Source: Sitta carolinensis (lineage: Eukaryota; Chordata; Aves; Passeriformes; Sittidae). From it: a DNA stretch of 64,000 nt. Each line of letters opens with the position of its first letter. Position 1 is the stretch's first letter. The stretch lies in assembly GCA_032173965.1 (NCBI GenBank), contig JAVUNC010000005.1, positions 46,362,501-46,426,500 of the forward strand. The letters are read 5' to 3'. The position numbers and the translations under genes are program-made. The notes below the pieces were generated by a model. That model made no database searches, was not told where the DNA came from, and worked only from the letters and a program-made list of their open reading frames with translations. This document shows, one piece after another, positions 40,959-61,400 of the stretch.

Positions 40959-41024
40959 TATAAATTGGTCTCCTCCAGAAACAGATCAAAATTTTTCTTC
41001 TGGGAGGGTGGCTGGAAACTGAAG
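40959..41024 (+). promoter_or_regulatory. Candidate APOLD1 promoter and non-coding first exon
   Basis: TATAAATT at 40,959-40,966 is preceded by ATTGG (an inverted CCAAT) near 40,943. About 25-60 bases downstream, a short GA-rich stretch ends in the strong splice donor GAAG|GTAAGT (donor at 41,025). The next good acceptor in the right sense is the TTTTTTTTTGACAG before the APOLD1 coding exon at 43,092. It is an inference from signals only. Confidence 0.4.
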
Positions 41025-43091
41025 GTAAGTTTAAACCAGTAATTCTTTGCGTGTCTCTGAGTACTCTATCAGGGAAGTGTTTGAAGGTTTTGGGCTAATT
41101 TATGCCTTTATTGTTGGGGAGATTTTTCTCTATGAGCAGGAGTTGGATTTTTTTTCCTTTGTGCTAGCATTAATCAATATCAAAAGATTTGCATCACTAC
41201 ATGGCCTGTGCTATATATTGAATGATTGTTCTAAAAATTCTGTGAGATAGACACTGTTATTACTCAAGACAGTTCTCAGAAACTAAATCTTCAGAACAAA
41301 TTGCTGAGTGGCTACAGGAATTGACATATTTAATGATCACCATATTGATCTGTTGTTAAGTTATTTGTGATACGCTCATTGTTCATTTCAATGCTGGCAT
41401 CCATTTAGATTAATGTTAGTCCTTGTGCTTCCAGCTTTATTTCTAATTAGAGCGTAAAAATAATAGGACACAGCCTCCAGTTGAGAGAAGCACAGTGTAC
41501 TAAGTGATTCAAACGACCCAATGACACCAAGAGAGACTTGGGGCATTTTCTGAAGCGCACGGGGTGGAAGGGGGTGGTGTTAAAGGATCTGTGTGAGATG
41601 GATTAGGAAAAGCCAGCAGAGGGGGAAAGATTGTAGTGAGAATTATTTATGAATACACTTCCAGATGGAAAGACTATTTATGGTACAAAGTTTTCTCCTT
41701 CTGAAACATGAGGATTCTGCACAATAAAGCCCCAAGGATCCTAACTACATATTGTAACTTTATGAGGGACCAGGCACCTCCAGTTCCCACAGTACAGAAG
41801 GCTTAGAAGTGAAAAGTGCCTGAGAAATAGTTTTTCTCAGTTGGCTTAGTGACAAGGTCTTTCTGCAACAGGGACTCCTTTTGGCTGTGAGGGTACTATG
41901 GGCTCCAAACAGCTTCTCAGCCCTATGGCTGGACCTTGCTAGGTGCAGAGGCAGCATAGCTGTGTGCACAATGCAGTGTTGTGAAGCACAAAAGCCTCAG
42001 GCTCCCTGTAGCAGGGTTAAGGTTGCTGGCTTCCTTTGTAAAGCATTTTGCAGCCCTAGAGCAACCTGAAAATGTTTATTGAAATGTTTCTTTCTGCCCT
42101 TGTGGCAAAGAACAGAGAGAGCAAACAGAGTTTGCCTAGGACAGAAACACTGAAGACTCATCTCCTAGAAGCAAAAGCTCTCCTGCTATCTTGCCAGGGG
42201 AGGTTTTCCAGAACCAGCAGTTTTCAAGCCTTTTCTATTCACAGGCACTATATTTCCCCTGTTTCCCTATCCACAATGGAGTGCTCACTAAAAATGAGCC
42301 TGCTTTTCTGATGTGCTCTTCACAACTCTTTTAAACAAGGCTCATAGGTCTCCCTGCCACTGTAACTGGTTATTTATGACCACAGGTTGGTCTAAGTACC
42401 ACAGAACAATAGTTCCAATCTCTGTTCATACATTGACACCAGGTTACAATAGGAAAAAAAAAAAAAAAATGCTGCAGGGCCTTGAGTTGCTGAAGCTTAA
42501 AGAAAGGAAGAATGTTCTCAATAACTGTCCAAGGCATTAATAAGCTCCTCACCTCCTATATGGAAAATCCAGACATAGACTCCACTCAGCAGCTTCTCTC
42601 TGTCTTCCTTTAATATGAAATAACCCCATAACAAAAACCTGGGATGGTGGCTTTTGCCTTCTTGGAGTCTGACCTTTCTTGTGAAAGATGCCCTTCTATA
42701 TTGCAATCCTCTGAATCCCATCAGGTATTCAGAGGTAAGTTCTGGCAGCATTACACTTCTGGGCACTGAGTCACCTAACGTCAGGGGAACTTCTGCCCCA
42801 GGGTTTGAGGACTTGTGTCTTCACAGAGATAATGGTAACAGCACCTCTGACCCCAGTTCTTAGGATATTTTAATCTTTGCAGGGATTAAGAAAAACATTT
42901 TAAAGTTTCTCTGTCTGAAAGTTACAATGGAATATGTAATTAAATGTATACGTGCATGTGTGTCATTATCTCGTCACTGAGAGAAGCGAAAAAAATTTGG
43001 CTGGATGCCATTCCTGTGGTCCAAGATGAGAATGTCTCATGGGGGTTTTCTGACATAAATCCCAACCCAGACTTTTCTTTTTTTTTTGACA
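41025..43091 (+). other. Putative APOLD1 intron
   Basis: Non-coding DNA between the candidate first exon and the coding exon. It contains an A run near 42,453-42,469. If the first exon is wrong, this is plain upstream sequence. Confidence 0.35.
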
Positions 43092-43097
43092 GAAGCC

Positions 43098-43837
43098 ATG
43101 GAGAGGAACAGTGCTGCCTTCCCACCAATGCCTGACCCCACACACCACTTCCACGCCGCCCTGCTGGATCAGAGACAGAGGCTGCGCGGCCAGATCGCTC
43201 ACCTTCACAAGGCAGCTCGTAAACTCAGCAAGCTCCGCAAAAGGTCCCTGATTGCCAACGTCAGCGGGAGCACCCTGACCGCTGCAGGAGCAGTCACAGC
43301 CATCCTGGGGCTCTCCCTGAGCCCGGCCACGCTGGGAGCCTCTCTCCTGGCCTCAGCGTGGGTCTGGGTCTGGCCACGGCTGGAGGCGCCGTCAGCATCA
43401 CTTCCGACCTCTCCTTAGTGCTCTGCAACTCCCGGGAGGTGAGGAAGGTGCAGGAAATTGCAATGACTTGTCGGAAACAGATGAGGGAAATACTCGGCTG
43501 CCTGGAGTTCCTTCGCCGGGGGCAGGGCCCAGGCGACCCTGCGCTGCGCCAGTCCGAGAAGAGGGCATCCATCTCGCTCTACAACTCCGTCTGCTTCATG
43601 GTCTTCTGCGGCTCCCACAGCTTCCTCGTGCCAGAATACACAAAGGAGGCCACTAAAGTAAGCCAGGCTGTGCTGAAGGCCAAAATCCAGAAGCTGGCTG
43701 ACAACCTCGAGACCTGCACCAGGGCAATGGATGAAGTCTGTGATCTTCTTGAGTCCAGAACAGAGCTTTCCCCATGTGCGAGGAGACTCAGCTTAGGTGC
43801 TAAAACCACTGCCGAGATCCTGAGGACATCCAGCTGA
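43098..43837 (+). CDS. APOLD1: Apolipoprotein L domain-containing protein 1, with one-base frameshift
   Basis: APOLD1 is an endothelial early-response membrane protein of the apolipoprotein L family. The first frame (from ATG 43,098) gives a Pro/His N-terminus, a coiled basic segment (QRLRGQIAHLHKAARKLSKL), then RSLIANVSGSTLTAAGAV and LGLSLSPATLGASLLASA, a glycine/alanine-rich hydrophobic hairpin. The frame then breaks near 43,358 (codon 87), where one G seems to be missing (TCAGCGTGGG for TCAGCGGTGGG). The next frame continues without a gap: VGLGLATAGGAVSITSDLSL, NSREVRKVQEIAMTCRKQM, SLYNSVCFMVFCGSHSFL, VSQAVLKAKIQKLADNLE, stop at 43,837. Restored length is about 246 residues, near the short human isoform. 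A polypyrimidine tract and AG lie just before the ATG, so this is a 3' coding exon. DDX47 follows as in human. Confidence 0.85.
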
Positions 43838-44340
43838 AACAGTGTTTGGCCCATATTAAAACTGGGTTTGGAGAAAATTACATTATTAACTGTGACCATT
43901 AGCACTGCTACCTGTTGTTTTACAGCTCACGGTGCTGATGCCATGAGGTGGACATTCTGCAGACCCCTGTTTCCCCAGCCATCTCCACTGCTCTGCTTCC
44001 CCAAGGCAGCAAAAAGAAGTAGGTCAGGAGGTGGATGAAATAGCTGATGAACCTGGTTTGTAAACAATTTATGAATCTGTGTGTGGTACAAGGGCTGGAG
44101 TACCCTAAAAAAGCCAGCAGCTGCCAATTTCCAGTAGAGTACAATCCCATTACCAAGGTACATCTGGAAAGGCTGTAGAAAGAAACAGCTCCAGATACGA
44201 CAGACTGTATGGATAGTTCACCATCCCAGGGTGAAATGGCAGGGCCAGCATTTATCCCTTTTGAAGAAACCTCTCCAGACTGAGAGCTGTGATGTTTGTA
44301 TTCTATTTATTTACATAGAATGATTTTAAGGTATTTAAGA

Positions 44341-44377
44341 GTGTATATATCTATATATACACACATATGCATGTATA

Positions 44378-44449
<72 letters not shown>

Positions 44450-44482
44450 TATACGTATACGTATATTAGTATAGTATATGTA
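44341..44482 (+). repeat. (TATATG)n hexanucleotide repeat
   Basis: About twelve TATATG or TATGTA units with TATACG variants at both ends. Confidence 0.9.
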
Positions 44483-46285
44483 TTTTTTTTAAAGGAGGCC
44501 TCTGTTCCAAAGGAAAGCTGTTGTTTTATAGAGTAAAAGCAAGTCTGTGGCATGTGAGAGCAAGTTACCTGTTATTTTGCTGGGAGGGAGGGCAAATCCC
44601 TTTAGGAAAAGGAAAGCATGACCTGAATGCTGATAGTTATAAAATAAGTGGAACACAGTCGCAGTGACAATAGATCTTGGGAGCCAAAACAGAGAGAAGA
44701 AGAGTGACCCTGGGACCAGAGTCTGCCTCAGGGCATGGGTGGAAGGAAGCAGTTGTATCTCCTGCAGCAGTAAGGGAAGCACAGGTTGGTGTTACTGGTG
44801 TGAGCTGGAGCCCTGCTGTGATGGGAGCACACCTGAGAGGAGGAGGTGCCACTCTCCTTGCAGTCAAGCAGCCTGTGAGACCCACAGTGACTCATCTGTG
44901 AGGAGGGAGGCAGCACTCACGGCAAGCTACACAGTACTCCTAGCAATGCCTCCCGGGGAAGGCTTCATATCAGTGAAATTCATGCGGGTGCTAATATTCA
45001 GGAGTAGGATGATTCAGTGGCAGAGACCCTACAAAGCAGGAGCAAGGACTGGGACCCTGTTTCAAGTGACTGTTATGCTAAATATGCCCTTTGTGATTTT
45101 GAGCGATCAGTACCTCATTTCCCTGTCTAAAAATGGGGATAGTAGCACTTCCCTACCTCACAAGGATGTTTCTGGGATCATCCCACTGAGAAGTGCCCAA
45201 GTATGGTGGTGATGGGGATCATGTCAGTACCTGAAAGGTACAAGGAAGAGACCCTGAAGCTAGCTTGAGGCAACTGGAAGAGTTAATGCAGAGGTAACTC
45301 CCTCCACAAGCATGCCCCAGTGGATAAGGGAAACTTCCCTGCGCAGGCACAAATCTAAATGATCAGAAAACCTACTCTGTAATTCTGTAACACTGATCAA
45401 ATTCTTAGGGAGGGTAACACTCCGTGTCACAAAGCTTGAATCCTCATCCTTTTTGTCTCTTCTTTTCATGATATCAACATTTGTTTTAATATGTTGTAGG
45501 AAGAAAAAAAGCTCTGTTACCCCAGAGTGGGACTCAAATGCTTTTGATGCCCATGCCTGTCTGCCAGAAATGAACAAGTACACTGCTGATTCGAATAAAT
45601 GAATATGAAGCACTTTTGTGTCTGTGTCTCTCTGTACACCTGGAGGTGATGTGCTGTACACCTTGTCCATCATGTCTCATTTTGAACCCCTTATGAAAGA
45701 GCTAACATTATATCTGCACCAAAACTCATCTGCTGGGGATGTTCTCACCCTGCTCCTGCTAAGGAAGACTGAACTCTAGACTGACATGCAGTAAATCTAG
45801 GATTATATTTGTTTAAAAGCCAAGTTTAAAAGCCCTAGAGTGGCAATTTTTAAATCCAGTATAATCTGCAATGTCCTGTGCTGAAAAGCACAAGAAAGGG
45901 ATTAGAAGCTGTATATTTATTTTATCATGCATGAATGCTCCCAACAGCAGTTTAGGACAGGACAAAACTTTCATTCAAATACATCTGTTGACCATAGGGA
46001 ATTACACAAACTGGAATTTCGCCAGAACAGAACTGCTCCACCCTGCTCCCCACTAAAACAGCACCATATAATACAGTCAAGGACTCCAATAAAGAATCAC
46101 AAGCATAGACTTCCTGTCACATCCCTGACTCCATTTCCTGAGGCATCCCAGTGATCCTTACAGGGGTTCATGTCTACGTGCTGGCCAGGGCTTAACCTTT
46201 AGCACCAATGATATACAGCAAGCTGATGGCTCAGGCTGCTGCAATTTTTGAAACACATGGTAACAACAAGCATCTACACAGGGTG

Positions 46286-46309
46286 TTTTTTTGTTTGTTT
46301 GTTTGTTTT
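46286..46309 (+). repeat. (TTTG)n microsatellite
   Basis: A T run followed by four TTTG units. Confidence 0.75.
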
Positions 46310-47309
46310 AATTTATCATTGCTCCCTAGCACAGTGTGATGCAGCAGTTTGATTTTTACTCCTGCCCATGAATTGTTTCAGGTTTCCTCTTCTTTCCCTG
46401 TCACGCAGAGAGTTCGTTTGTATTTCCTCTCACTTTCCTCATTGTTCTGTGAGCAGAGGAAATGCCATGCTTGGAATCCAGGGACAGATGCTGAAGTACA
46501 TCAGCATTTCCACTGAGAGCACGCCCAGCCAGCCTTCCCAGAGAAAGGGAAGTCAGCTCAGAAATGCAGCCATGAGTTTAATTTTTGAGCCAGCTCTGAT
46601 GTCCTTTTGAAGCCCAAACACCTAACCCCAACATCTTGTATATGTTAGCCTTCCTTTCCCTAAGACAAAGGAACCTCACCTAGCTGCAAGGTTGTCCTGT
46701 TGCAATCAGCATCAGGACTACAGATCAGAGATGTTACACCCAGACCAGGTGCAAACCAATGACTCAGAAACTTCCATCGTGGTGATATTTTGCTGCCACA
46801 CTCCCTGGACGGTCATTAAATGCATATCCATTTTCACCTCTTACCAAGCACTCGCAGGCCAGAGTCACAACAGCAGCAATCAAGAGATGGGAGAGGGTTT
46901 GCATCTAGTCTCATCCTGAACTTTCTCATTTCATGGTATGAGTTGCCACAGTTCAGTTTACTTTCTATTTCTGGCACTTCAAAAATCCATACTAGCAATT
47001 ATCATAAGCAGGAAAACAATGTGGGACAATGACAGCTCCTTTTTCCCCTTCACAGCACTAGTGCTTCAAAATGTTTCATATTGTTATAAATACATATTTT
47101 AGTATTGGCTTTTCGCAAATGTTGGAATTAATGTTATAAGCATGATAGTTTTTCTATAGTTTTTAGTGAGTTTTTACTGCCTGAATAGATGCATAAGGTT
47201 TTTCTTTGCTGTAGTTAGGATTTAGGTGTAGTGTGTTTCAACTGCCTGAATAGATAACTTCAAGAAGAGGCCCAAGTGACTATCAGCATTCACCACTTGT
47301 GAAAGAAGA

Positions 47310-47367
47310 GAATGAAATGAAATGAAATGAAATGAAATGAAATGAAATGAAATGAAATGAAATGAAA
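47310..47367 (+). repeat. (AATGA)n pentanucleotide repeat
   Basis: Eleven near-perfect AATGA units. The Phe-His-Phe-Ile-Ser peptide on the minus strand is a by-product. Confidence 0.9.
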
Positions 47368-47679
47368 AAGATGATAACCGAATAAAAGTGGGATTATGCT
47401 TGGTGGACCCAAGGAGTGACCATGCAGAGCAGTTCCTGGAAAAATGAAAGTGCATGAGTCCACGCATGAAGAACAGGATAAAAAGGGGTGGTGCCAAGAC
47501 ACCTATTTCTTTGTTCTATTATTTCTCCTATTGTCTTTATTAAACATATTTAAACTTTACCAGGAAAGTGAACTTCGTTTTTCACAATACCGACACATCC
47601 GAAGCACTTAATTTGTTCTTTATACGCATTACGGATGTAAGCTTATACATATTCTTGTCTTTTGGTGCCTGGCCAGCTC

Positions 47680-48007
47680 GCTTAGCCTTGTTCTTTCAGG
47701 GCTGCAGAAGGTGTGACCCGGGAACAGCATCCCGCCCTGCCGAACCGTGCAGCGCTGAGCCGCAGGCTCGGGGTTACCGCCGGGCGGGCAGGCGGGCAGG
47801 CTTTCCCACAGCCAAGTCAGCGTGCCCTTGTCCCAGGAGAGGCGGCTGGAGATCCGCCACTCTCCCTTCCCTGGGCACCTCTCGGAGGGAAGGGAAAACG
47901 CACCCGCTCCGCTCGGCTGCTTCTCGGAACTACAAATCCCGCCGCGCCCCGAGGAGGACTACAGCTCCCAGAGTGCTCTGCGCTGCGCCGGGAGACCACG
48001 GGCCAAG
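47680..48007 (+). promoter_or_regulatory. DDX47 CpG-island promoter with ZNF143-type and YY1-type sites
   Basis: GC-rich TATA-less promoter. Two ACTACA-TCCC elements stand in tandem: ACTACAAATCCC (47,929-47,940) and ACTACAGCTCCCAGAGTGC (47,958-47,976). The latter is a near-perfect ZNF143/THAP11 site. CCAAGATGGCGGC at 48,002-48,014 overlaps the start codon and fits the YY1 motif. This combination is common in housekeeping genes. Confidence 0.75.
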
Positions 48008-55488
<7,481 letters not shown>

Positions 55489-58400
55489 TTTGGTATTTAA
55501 ACAGACTTCTTTATTTTTCTCTTTGTGGCTCTCTGAGCTATCGAAAACAGTCTACCAAGACATCTCCAGTGGATTTTTTTTCAGAACTAGATATTTAATT
55601 GGGCAGTCCCTGAGGGAAAAAACCTGCTTTTCTTCTTCACCAGCCAGAGACTGAGCTTGGCCCGTGTTGGTACCATGGTACCAGTTTTCATTTCAGGGAC
55701 AGCATCAGAGACCATCACCTCTGGACCTGGAAGCAGCTGTGGTCTGGTCCTGCTCATTCACTGCGAAGTGCAGTGTGAGTGCAGCTTTTGCACTGCTGCA
55801 GTCTGTCCCATTTATCCAATCTCACTGAATGCATCTGGAGTCAGAGGAAAGAGAGGAAGAAGTTAAAAAGACTGAGTTTTCACAGCACAGCTGTGATGCC
55901 CTTGTCTTGGTGAAGGGATGTGTTACATTGAGAACTCAAAATATATTTTACTTAATTTTACAGCTACCTGGTTTTCCTTGTCTTGTCACTGACCTGTTCT
56001 GTTCCCTTTGTGTATCAGCTCTGTCAGAAGGTTTTCTTCTTGGGTCAATCCTAGCAATTCAGATGTTACATCAATACCTTTGATTTGTCAGCTGAAGAGC
56101 AGTCCAGCACAGAGAGAACAATTTTCAGCAGGATGAAACTATTCGCTGCCTGGAATTCGATCCAATGTCTGCTAACGTTTGACACCATCAAGGATAGGCC
56201 TGGATTTTGGGTGGGGTTTTTGTGGCCGATTCTCGCAGTTCTTACAAGTGAACAGAAGAGGGGAGTGTTTACGTGGGAAAGCAGCTCACAGGCTGGGAGG
56301 TGCAGAAAAACAGGTGTCCTGGAAAGCTCTTTGTTTCCCTAGGCAGGGAACTTTGTTTCTCTTAGGCAGAATTCCATGCCAGATAAGTAGACTTTTGCTA
56401 GAATGATATAAATGTGCTTCATATAAAACCATAAGGTTACTGCTAGTTCTCATTGACAATAACATTTTTCACACAGGTTGTTCCTGCTGGTAGGTAGAGA
56501 AGAGCGAGAAGTTCCTGCTTGGGTAAATTTACTGAAAACATGAAAATTTAATGCCCAATAGAATCATTCATAAACTGGATTTTGTGCAACATGAAAAACA
56601 ATTTTCAAAATAGTCCTATTTAGATCTAAATGGAAATTAGAAACTATTGCAGTAGTCAAGATGAGCACAGTGGTTATTTCATGCTATCAGCATAAATCAA
56701 GTATCCACATATATGCTAGTCAGAATGCTTTTACACTTTTGTTAGGGGCGGCACATTTTGCAAAGAAATGCCAGAAGACCTAGGTCTGTTTTTTCATGAG
56801 GATCTGAGATGCTCTTTGGAGCAAAGAGTGCCAGTGTTCTCACTCTTTACTTATGTTGTAGCAGTTTACTTAAATCTCCCAAATATCTTCAAGTCTGATA
56901 GCTCTAAAATGGTCTCGAGTCAGTGGCAGATAGTAAGTGTACAAATCTTGGGTATGTTCACTGCTAAGAGCATTTGTGTAAAGCAGAGTGTTTGTCTTCT
57001 CTGTGTCCTAGCACGGGGGGCAGGGGTGTAAGCCCATAAATAAGGTGTTCATTCTACGGGGCCCTTTGGTAGCAAACCACACAGATAAGAGGAAACAGCC
57101 CTAGAATGCACCAGAGAGAGAACCAAATCAGTGATAATATAGGTGGAGATGCAAATGATTGTTCCCCATGGAGCAAGGGAACACTCCCAACTGTCCTGCT
57201 GGGTGCTTGAACAAAATTTCATATTCTTTGCAGGCAGGATAGGGTTGGTTCCAGTATCAGCAAAGGAAGCTTAAATCTATCTGAGGGTCCCGGATCCCTG
57301 GAAAACCTCTGGAGTGTTATTCCCAGCTATGTAATGGGTGAGATACAGTCAGTCCTGAACCAGTCTTGTAAAGTGATGTGAAGGGCACTTTGCTGGAGGA
57401 GGTAGGGTAGAGTCATTCCTTTCAGAAGGAGTGAGGCTGACTTTAATAGGTTGTTGGAGACTGTAGCTTCACTCTGTGTTCTTACTGTGTGGAGGCCTGC
57501 AGCAGCAGAGGAGATGTCTTGTCTCTTGATGGAGTCAAAGATTATCTCTTTTACAATAGCAAGAATATTGGTGGAGAGCAATAGAGCTCCTCCTTGTGAA
57601 AGAGTATAGAGCCTCCTTGGGAGGAGTGACTAGACAGCTGGCCACCTCCCTTGATTTGGAATGACAAGCTGTAGAAGCACTTGGCATTAGAGAAGCAAAG
57701 GTCTCACCACACCCACATTCTCATTGGTGCCTCACCTGCCACAGGTATGTGCATTCAGTTTCAACTAAAAATATCTCAACAGGTTGGAGGGGCAGGAAAT
57801 AGGAGTTTTATTGTGGCTACTCCATGGGGGCTGAGTCAGAGGGTGTTTGTATAACTGAAGTGGAATAGGGAGTGTCCAGAGATTTATTTGGGCAAAACAG
57901 AATTTGCAGCCAGCCTAAAACAAAATATCTAGCTGATCTAATGAAATATGAGGGGAAAAGAATGAAGTGAGACCTGTCTCTCTCTGAATAAATGTTCAGA
58001 AAAGGCCAGCACTGGTATGTGCATGGCTGCGTACTTTCGTTCAACAACTGCTGCCAGTGTGTTTGTTCAGTCAGGATGGCTTTTGAGGGGCAGTTCTGAA
58101 GCACACCCCTGCATGCCCTTGAGTTTCACACAGCAGGAAGCTGAGTGGAGGTTTAACCTTGGCAGGATGTAAGGTAGGATTGGGCTAACACAATTTGTCA
58201 TATTTTTATGGTTGAAACTCGGGTGAAGTTTCAATGAAAGTTGTGTTCTCAAAAAATGTTCAGTGGGGATGTTTGCAGTTTGAAACAATTCTGCACTTCC
58301 AAAGTCCATAATGAGAAGGTGATTATTTATCTATTTGTAATACATATTTTAAATTATGGTTTTGATTTTTAGTATTGCGTAGGTGAGTACTTGGGGCAGT

Positions 58401-61400
58401 AACAAATAGAGATAGAGTGCCTTTCATTTAAATGTTCTAGAGCTAACAGAAGTGGGTCAACCCGTGTGAGGGGAGAAATGAAATTAAACATGCATGTCAG
58501 TGTGGATAACTAACTTCAAGTGACAATAGCTGCAAAATAGTAGCAGTGCCTGCAACCACCCAGTGATCCAGTGCAGGAGCTGCACTGAACTGACCCATCT
58601 GAAAAGGATTTGGCCATGTCCATTCCCCAATGCCACGCACCTCCTGCCCAGGGGCTGCAAGAGAAGGCATGGGCCAGGAACCAAAGTGGGCAATCAGGGC
58701 CTTTCTCTGTGGCAGCAGCCTGAGCCTAAATCTAAAAGCAATGAGGCACACATGGACTTGTTCAAGGACCTGACAGCCCACCTGTGCCCCTGCCCCCAGA
58801 AAGGTAGAAGACTAAAGAGGGAGAGCTGAATGCCATGACTTTCTAGCAACACCACTAACTTGTGCTGAGAAGAGTCTCAGTTTAGGAGGAATTGTCAGAA
58901 GTAGTTGGCAATCTGGAAGGCCTTAATTTACAAATCAGGACTGAAGTTAGTAAAAATTCACAGTTTAACCAAGCACAGAAAAAGGAAAATATCCAGCATA
59001 CTTAAAAGCTCTTGAACATACCTAAGAAGGAATGGAATTCATTGCATGACCTGTGAAAGACCCAGGCATGTACCAACCACTCTGATGTTGTATAAATGCG
59101 AAGTTGTGGTTTGCCTGCAATGACACGTAAAAAGCTTCTGTAAACATTAAAGTGAGCAATTAATTATTGTAAATGTTGCAGAGTAAATGCTGTAAAAATC
59201 CAGCTTCAGTGCCAGATGTAGTTCAGGTAGTCATTCTAAATTCTTACTTCTCTTCCTTACGTACTTAGATTTTTTGGTGAGGGGAGAAAACCCCCAACAA
59301 TTGTAAACACGGAGAATCAGAATATGAGTTTCTGACAGAATCCCAAGATTTGGGGTTAACTCCTGAACTCTAAAAAAAAAAAAAAAAAGGTTAAAAGATA
59401 CTTTCTTAGTTTTCAGATGTCTTTTTCTCATGGTCTGACTAGAAAAGCTCCTTTTGAATAACAACATTTAAAAGGGAGAAAAGGGAGAACTAAGGAAGTT
59501 TTGTTCCTCTGACACCTAGGAAATGGAAATGGTTACTTGATCTCTGGCCCAGGCATGAATACAGTCATGTCTCCAGTGCTGTATCTCTTCCCGAGGACCT
59601 TTCACAAATACAGAAACTTAGGATGATGACAATAACACTTTCTCTGTGCTTCCAAAGCCCCCTGGGGCAATGGTGTTTGCCTTCCTGAGCATGGTAATCA
59701 GTACACGTCATGTCTCGTGGTAGGATGTGTGTAGGGCTGTGCCAAGGCCATGCCTACTTGTGCAACAGAAGACAGTGGCACTCTGCAGTTTTTAGATATT
59801 GATATTGTAGGTCCTCAGGGAAGGGTGGATGCCTTTGGAGCTTGTTCAGCACTTTTTCAGGGAAGCACCTACAAGCCTGAAGCTGTGTTTCCTAGAGGTT
59901 AACACAGGGTAATTTTTGCATGCCCAAAGGGTAGAGAGGTCTTTACCTTTGCCTTCTCTTCGGGAGGATACTCATCATTGCAGAAATGTACATGCCAGTC
60001 TGTTGCCTCTCTCTACATTGAAGTTAGGGACAGGACTTGTGTAAAAATCTTCTGCCTTCCTTTGGGCTTGGTGCTTGTGAAGGTGCCTGAAAAAAGGGGA
60101 ATGTAATGTGGATTTCCTGTGCAAAAAGTGGGAAAAGTATTTCCTTGCATCTCACAGCCATCATTGCTTCTGTCTATCGCTTCCTCTTCCCTTTTTGATA
60201 TTTTCAAGGAATGTGGGGGTTTTGGCATTTGGACTTAAGCCCCCCACCCTTAATCCTGCTCAAATTTTTCACTCACAAACATACCTCTGTGTAAAGGAAA
60301 GCAAATAGCAAAACTTGCTCTGCAGGTTATCTGTGCGATATAGATGGAGGACTGCATGATAAGGGTGAATTGCTTTGGTTATGCAGGCTTCCAGAAAAAA
60401 AGGACTCCTTTGTGTGGTTTTCATTGTACATTTGCTCCATCCCATGAATAAGGCTAAAGCATAAAATTTATTTGCTTTGATGTAGGAGAAAGTCTTTTGC
60501 ACAATAAGGGTTGGAGTCACAAAGGTACCTCCCTTCCTGCAGTAGCAATGTAAGGATCCATGAAGCAAGCCTGGGAGAGAATGCATGGAGGCTCATTCGG
60601 TTTTATTTAAAGCAACAGAAGTTAAGGAACCCCAGAGTCATGCATTTAATTACATATACTTGTTCTTCTGTCTTACCTGTAGCTCAGTGGAAGGGAATTT
60701 GTAACAGGAAATGCCCAGAAATACCCAGCCTGATCTGTCCTTGACAGCTTCTGTGCTTGGTGTATCATCAGCAGGGAAGTAATACTTCTTATCCTTCAGT
60801 ATGTATTCAGAATGATAGATTTGCCACAAGTGAGTGATTTCCTATTACTGCTGCTCATGTGCATGCTTACAGGCTTGTTAAGCCTTTACCCTGGTGCCTG
60901 CCAGAGGCTGTCTTTGGTCATTAAGGATTAGTCTTCTCCAAACACAATCAGCAACATGAAGCAGACAGCCTAACAGACTCCTGACAGAGCAGCTTTCCAT
61001 GCCTGTAGTTGCAGGTTTCCAGATGCTTCTTGGAGATCCTGCAGAGCTTTGAGCTATTTTCTATTGGATACACTCAAGGGATGCATGTGTAATCTAGTTT
61101 AGCCTTCCTCCATCCGCTTGTGAGAATTCCTTCAGTATTCTCTAGGAATCTTGGAGTTGCCTTCCCAATTTTCAAAAAGTGTTTAGATAAAAATGCAAAC
61201 TTTTAAAAATTAAAAAAGGCTGTTCTCTCCAGAATGGATAACATAGTGAAGAATGGTTATAAAAGATCTGTGGAAGAAATGTCAGAAACAGATTTTTTTA
61301 CTGTGTTCTCTCTAAGATCAAATTTAGACATAAGCACAGGCAGATGTGGGGTTATCTGGCTGGCTGTAGCCAGGCCTTCTCATCTTGGAGGAGTTTGTTA

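Larger units (their letters stand above)
43838..47680. other. Intergenic DNA between APOLD1 and DDX47
   Basis: An ATTAAA at 43,855-43,860 could end the APOLD1 transcript. Otherwise there are only simple repeats and short frames. Confidence 0.5.

Noticed and set aside
44335..44553. Tyr-Thr repeat peptide on the minus strand
   Set aside because: Comes from the (TATATG)n microsatellite.
47222..47497. Phe-His-Phe-Ile-Ser repeat peptide
   Set aside because: Comes from the (AATGA)n microsatellite.
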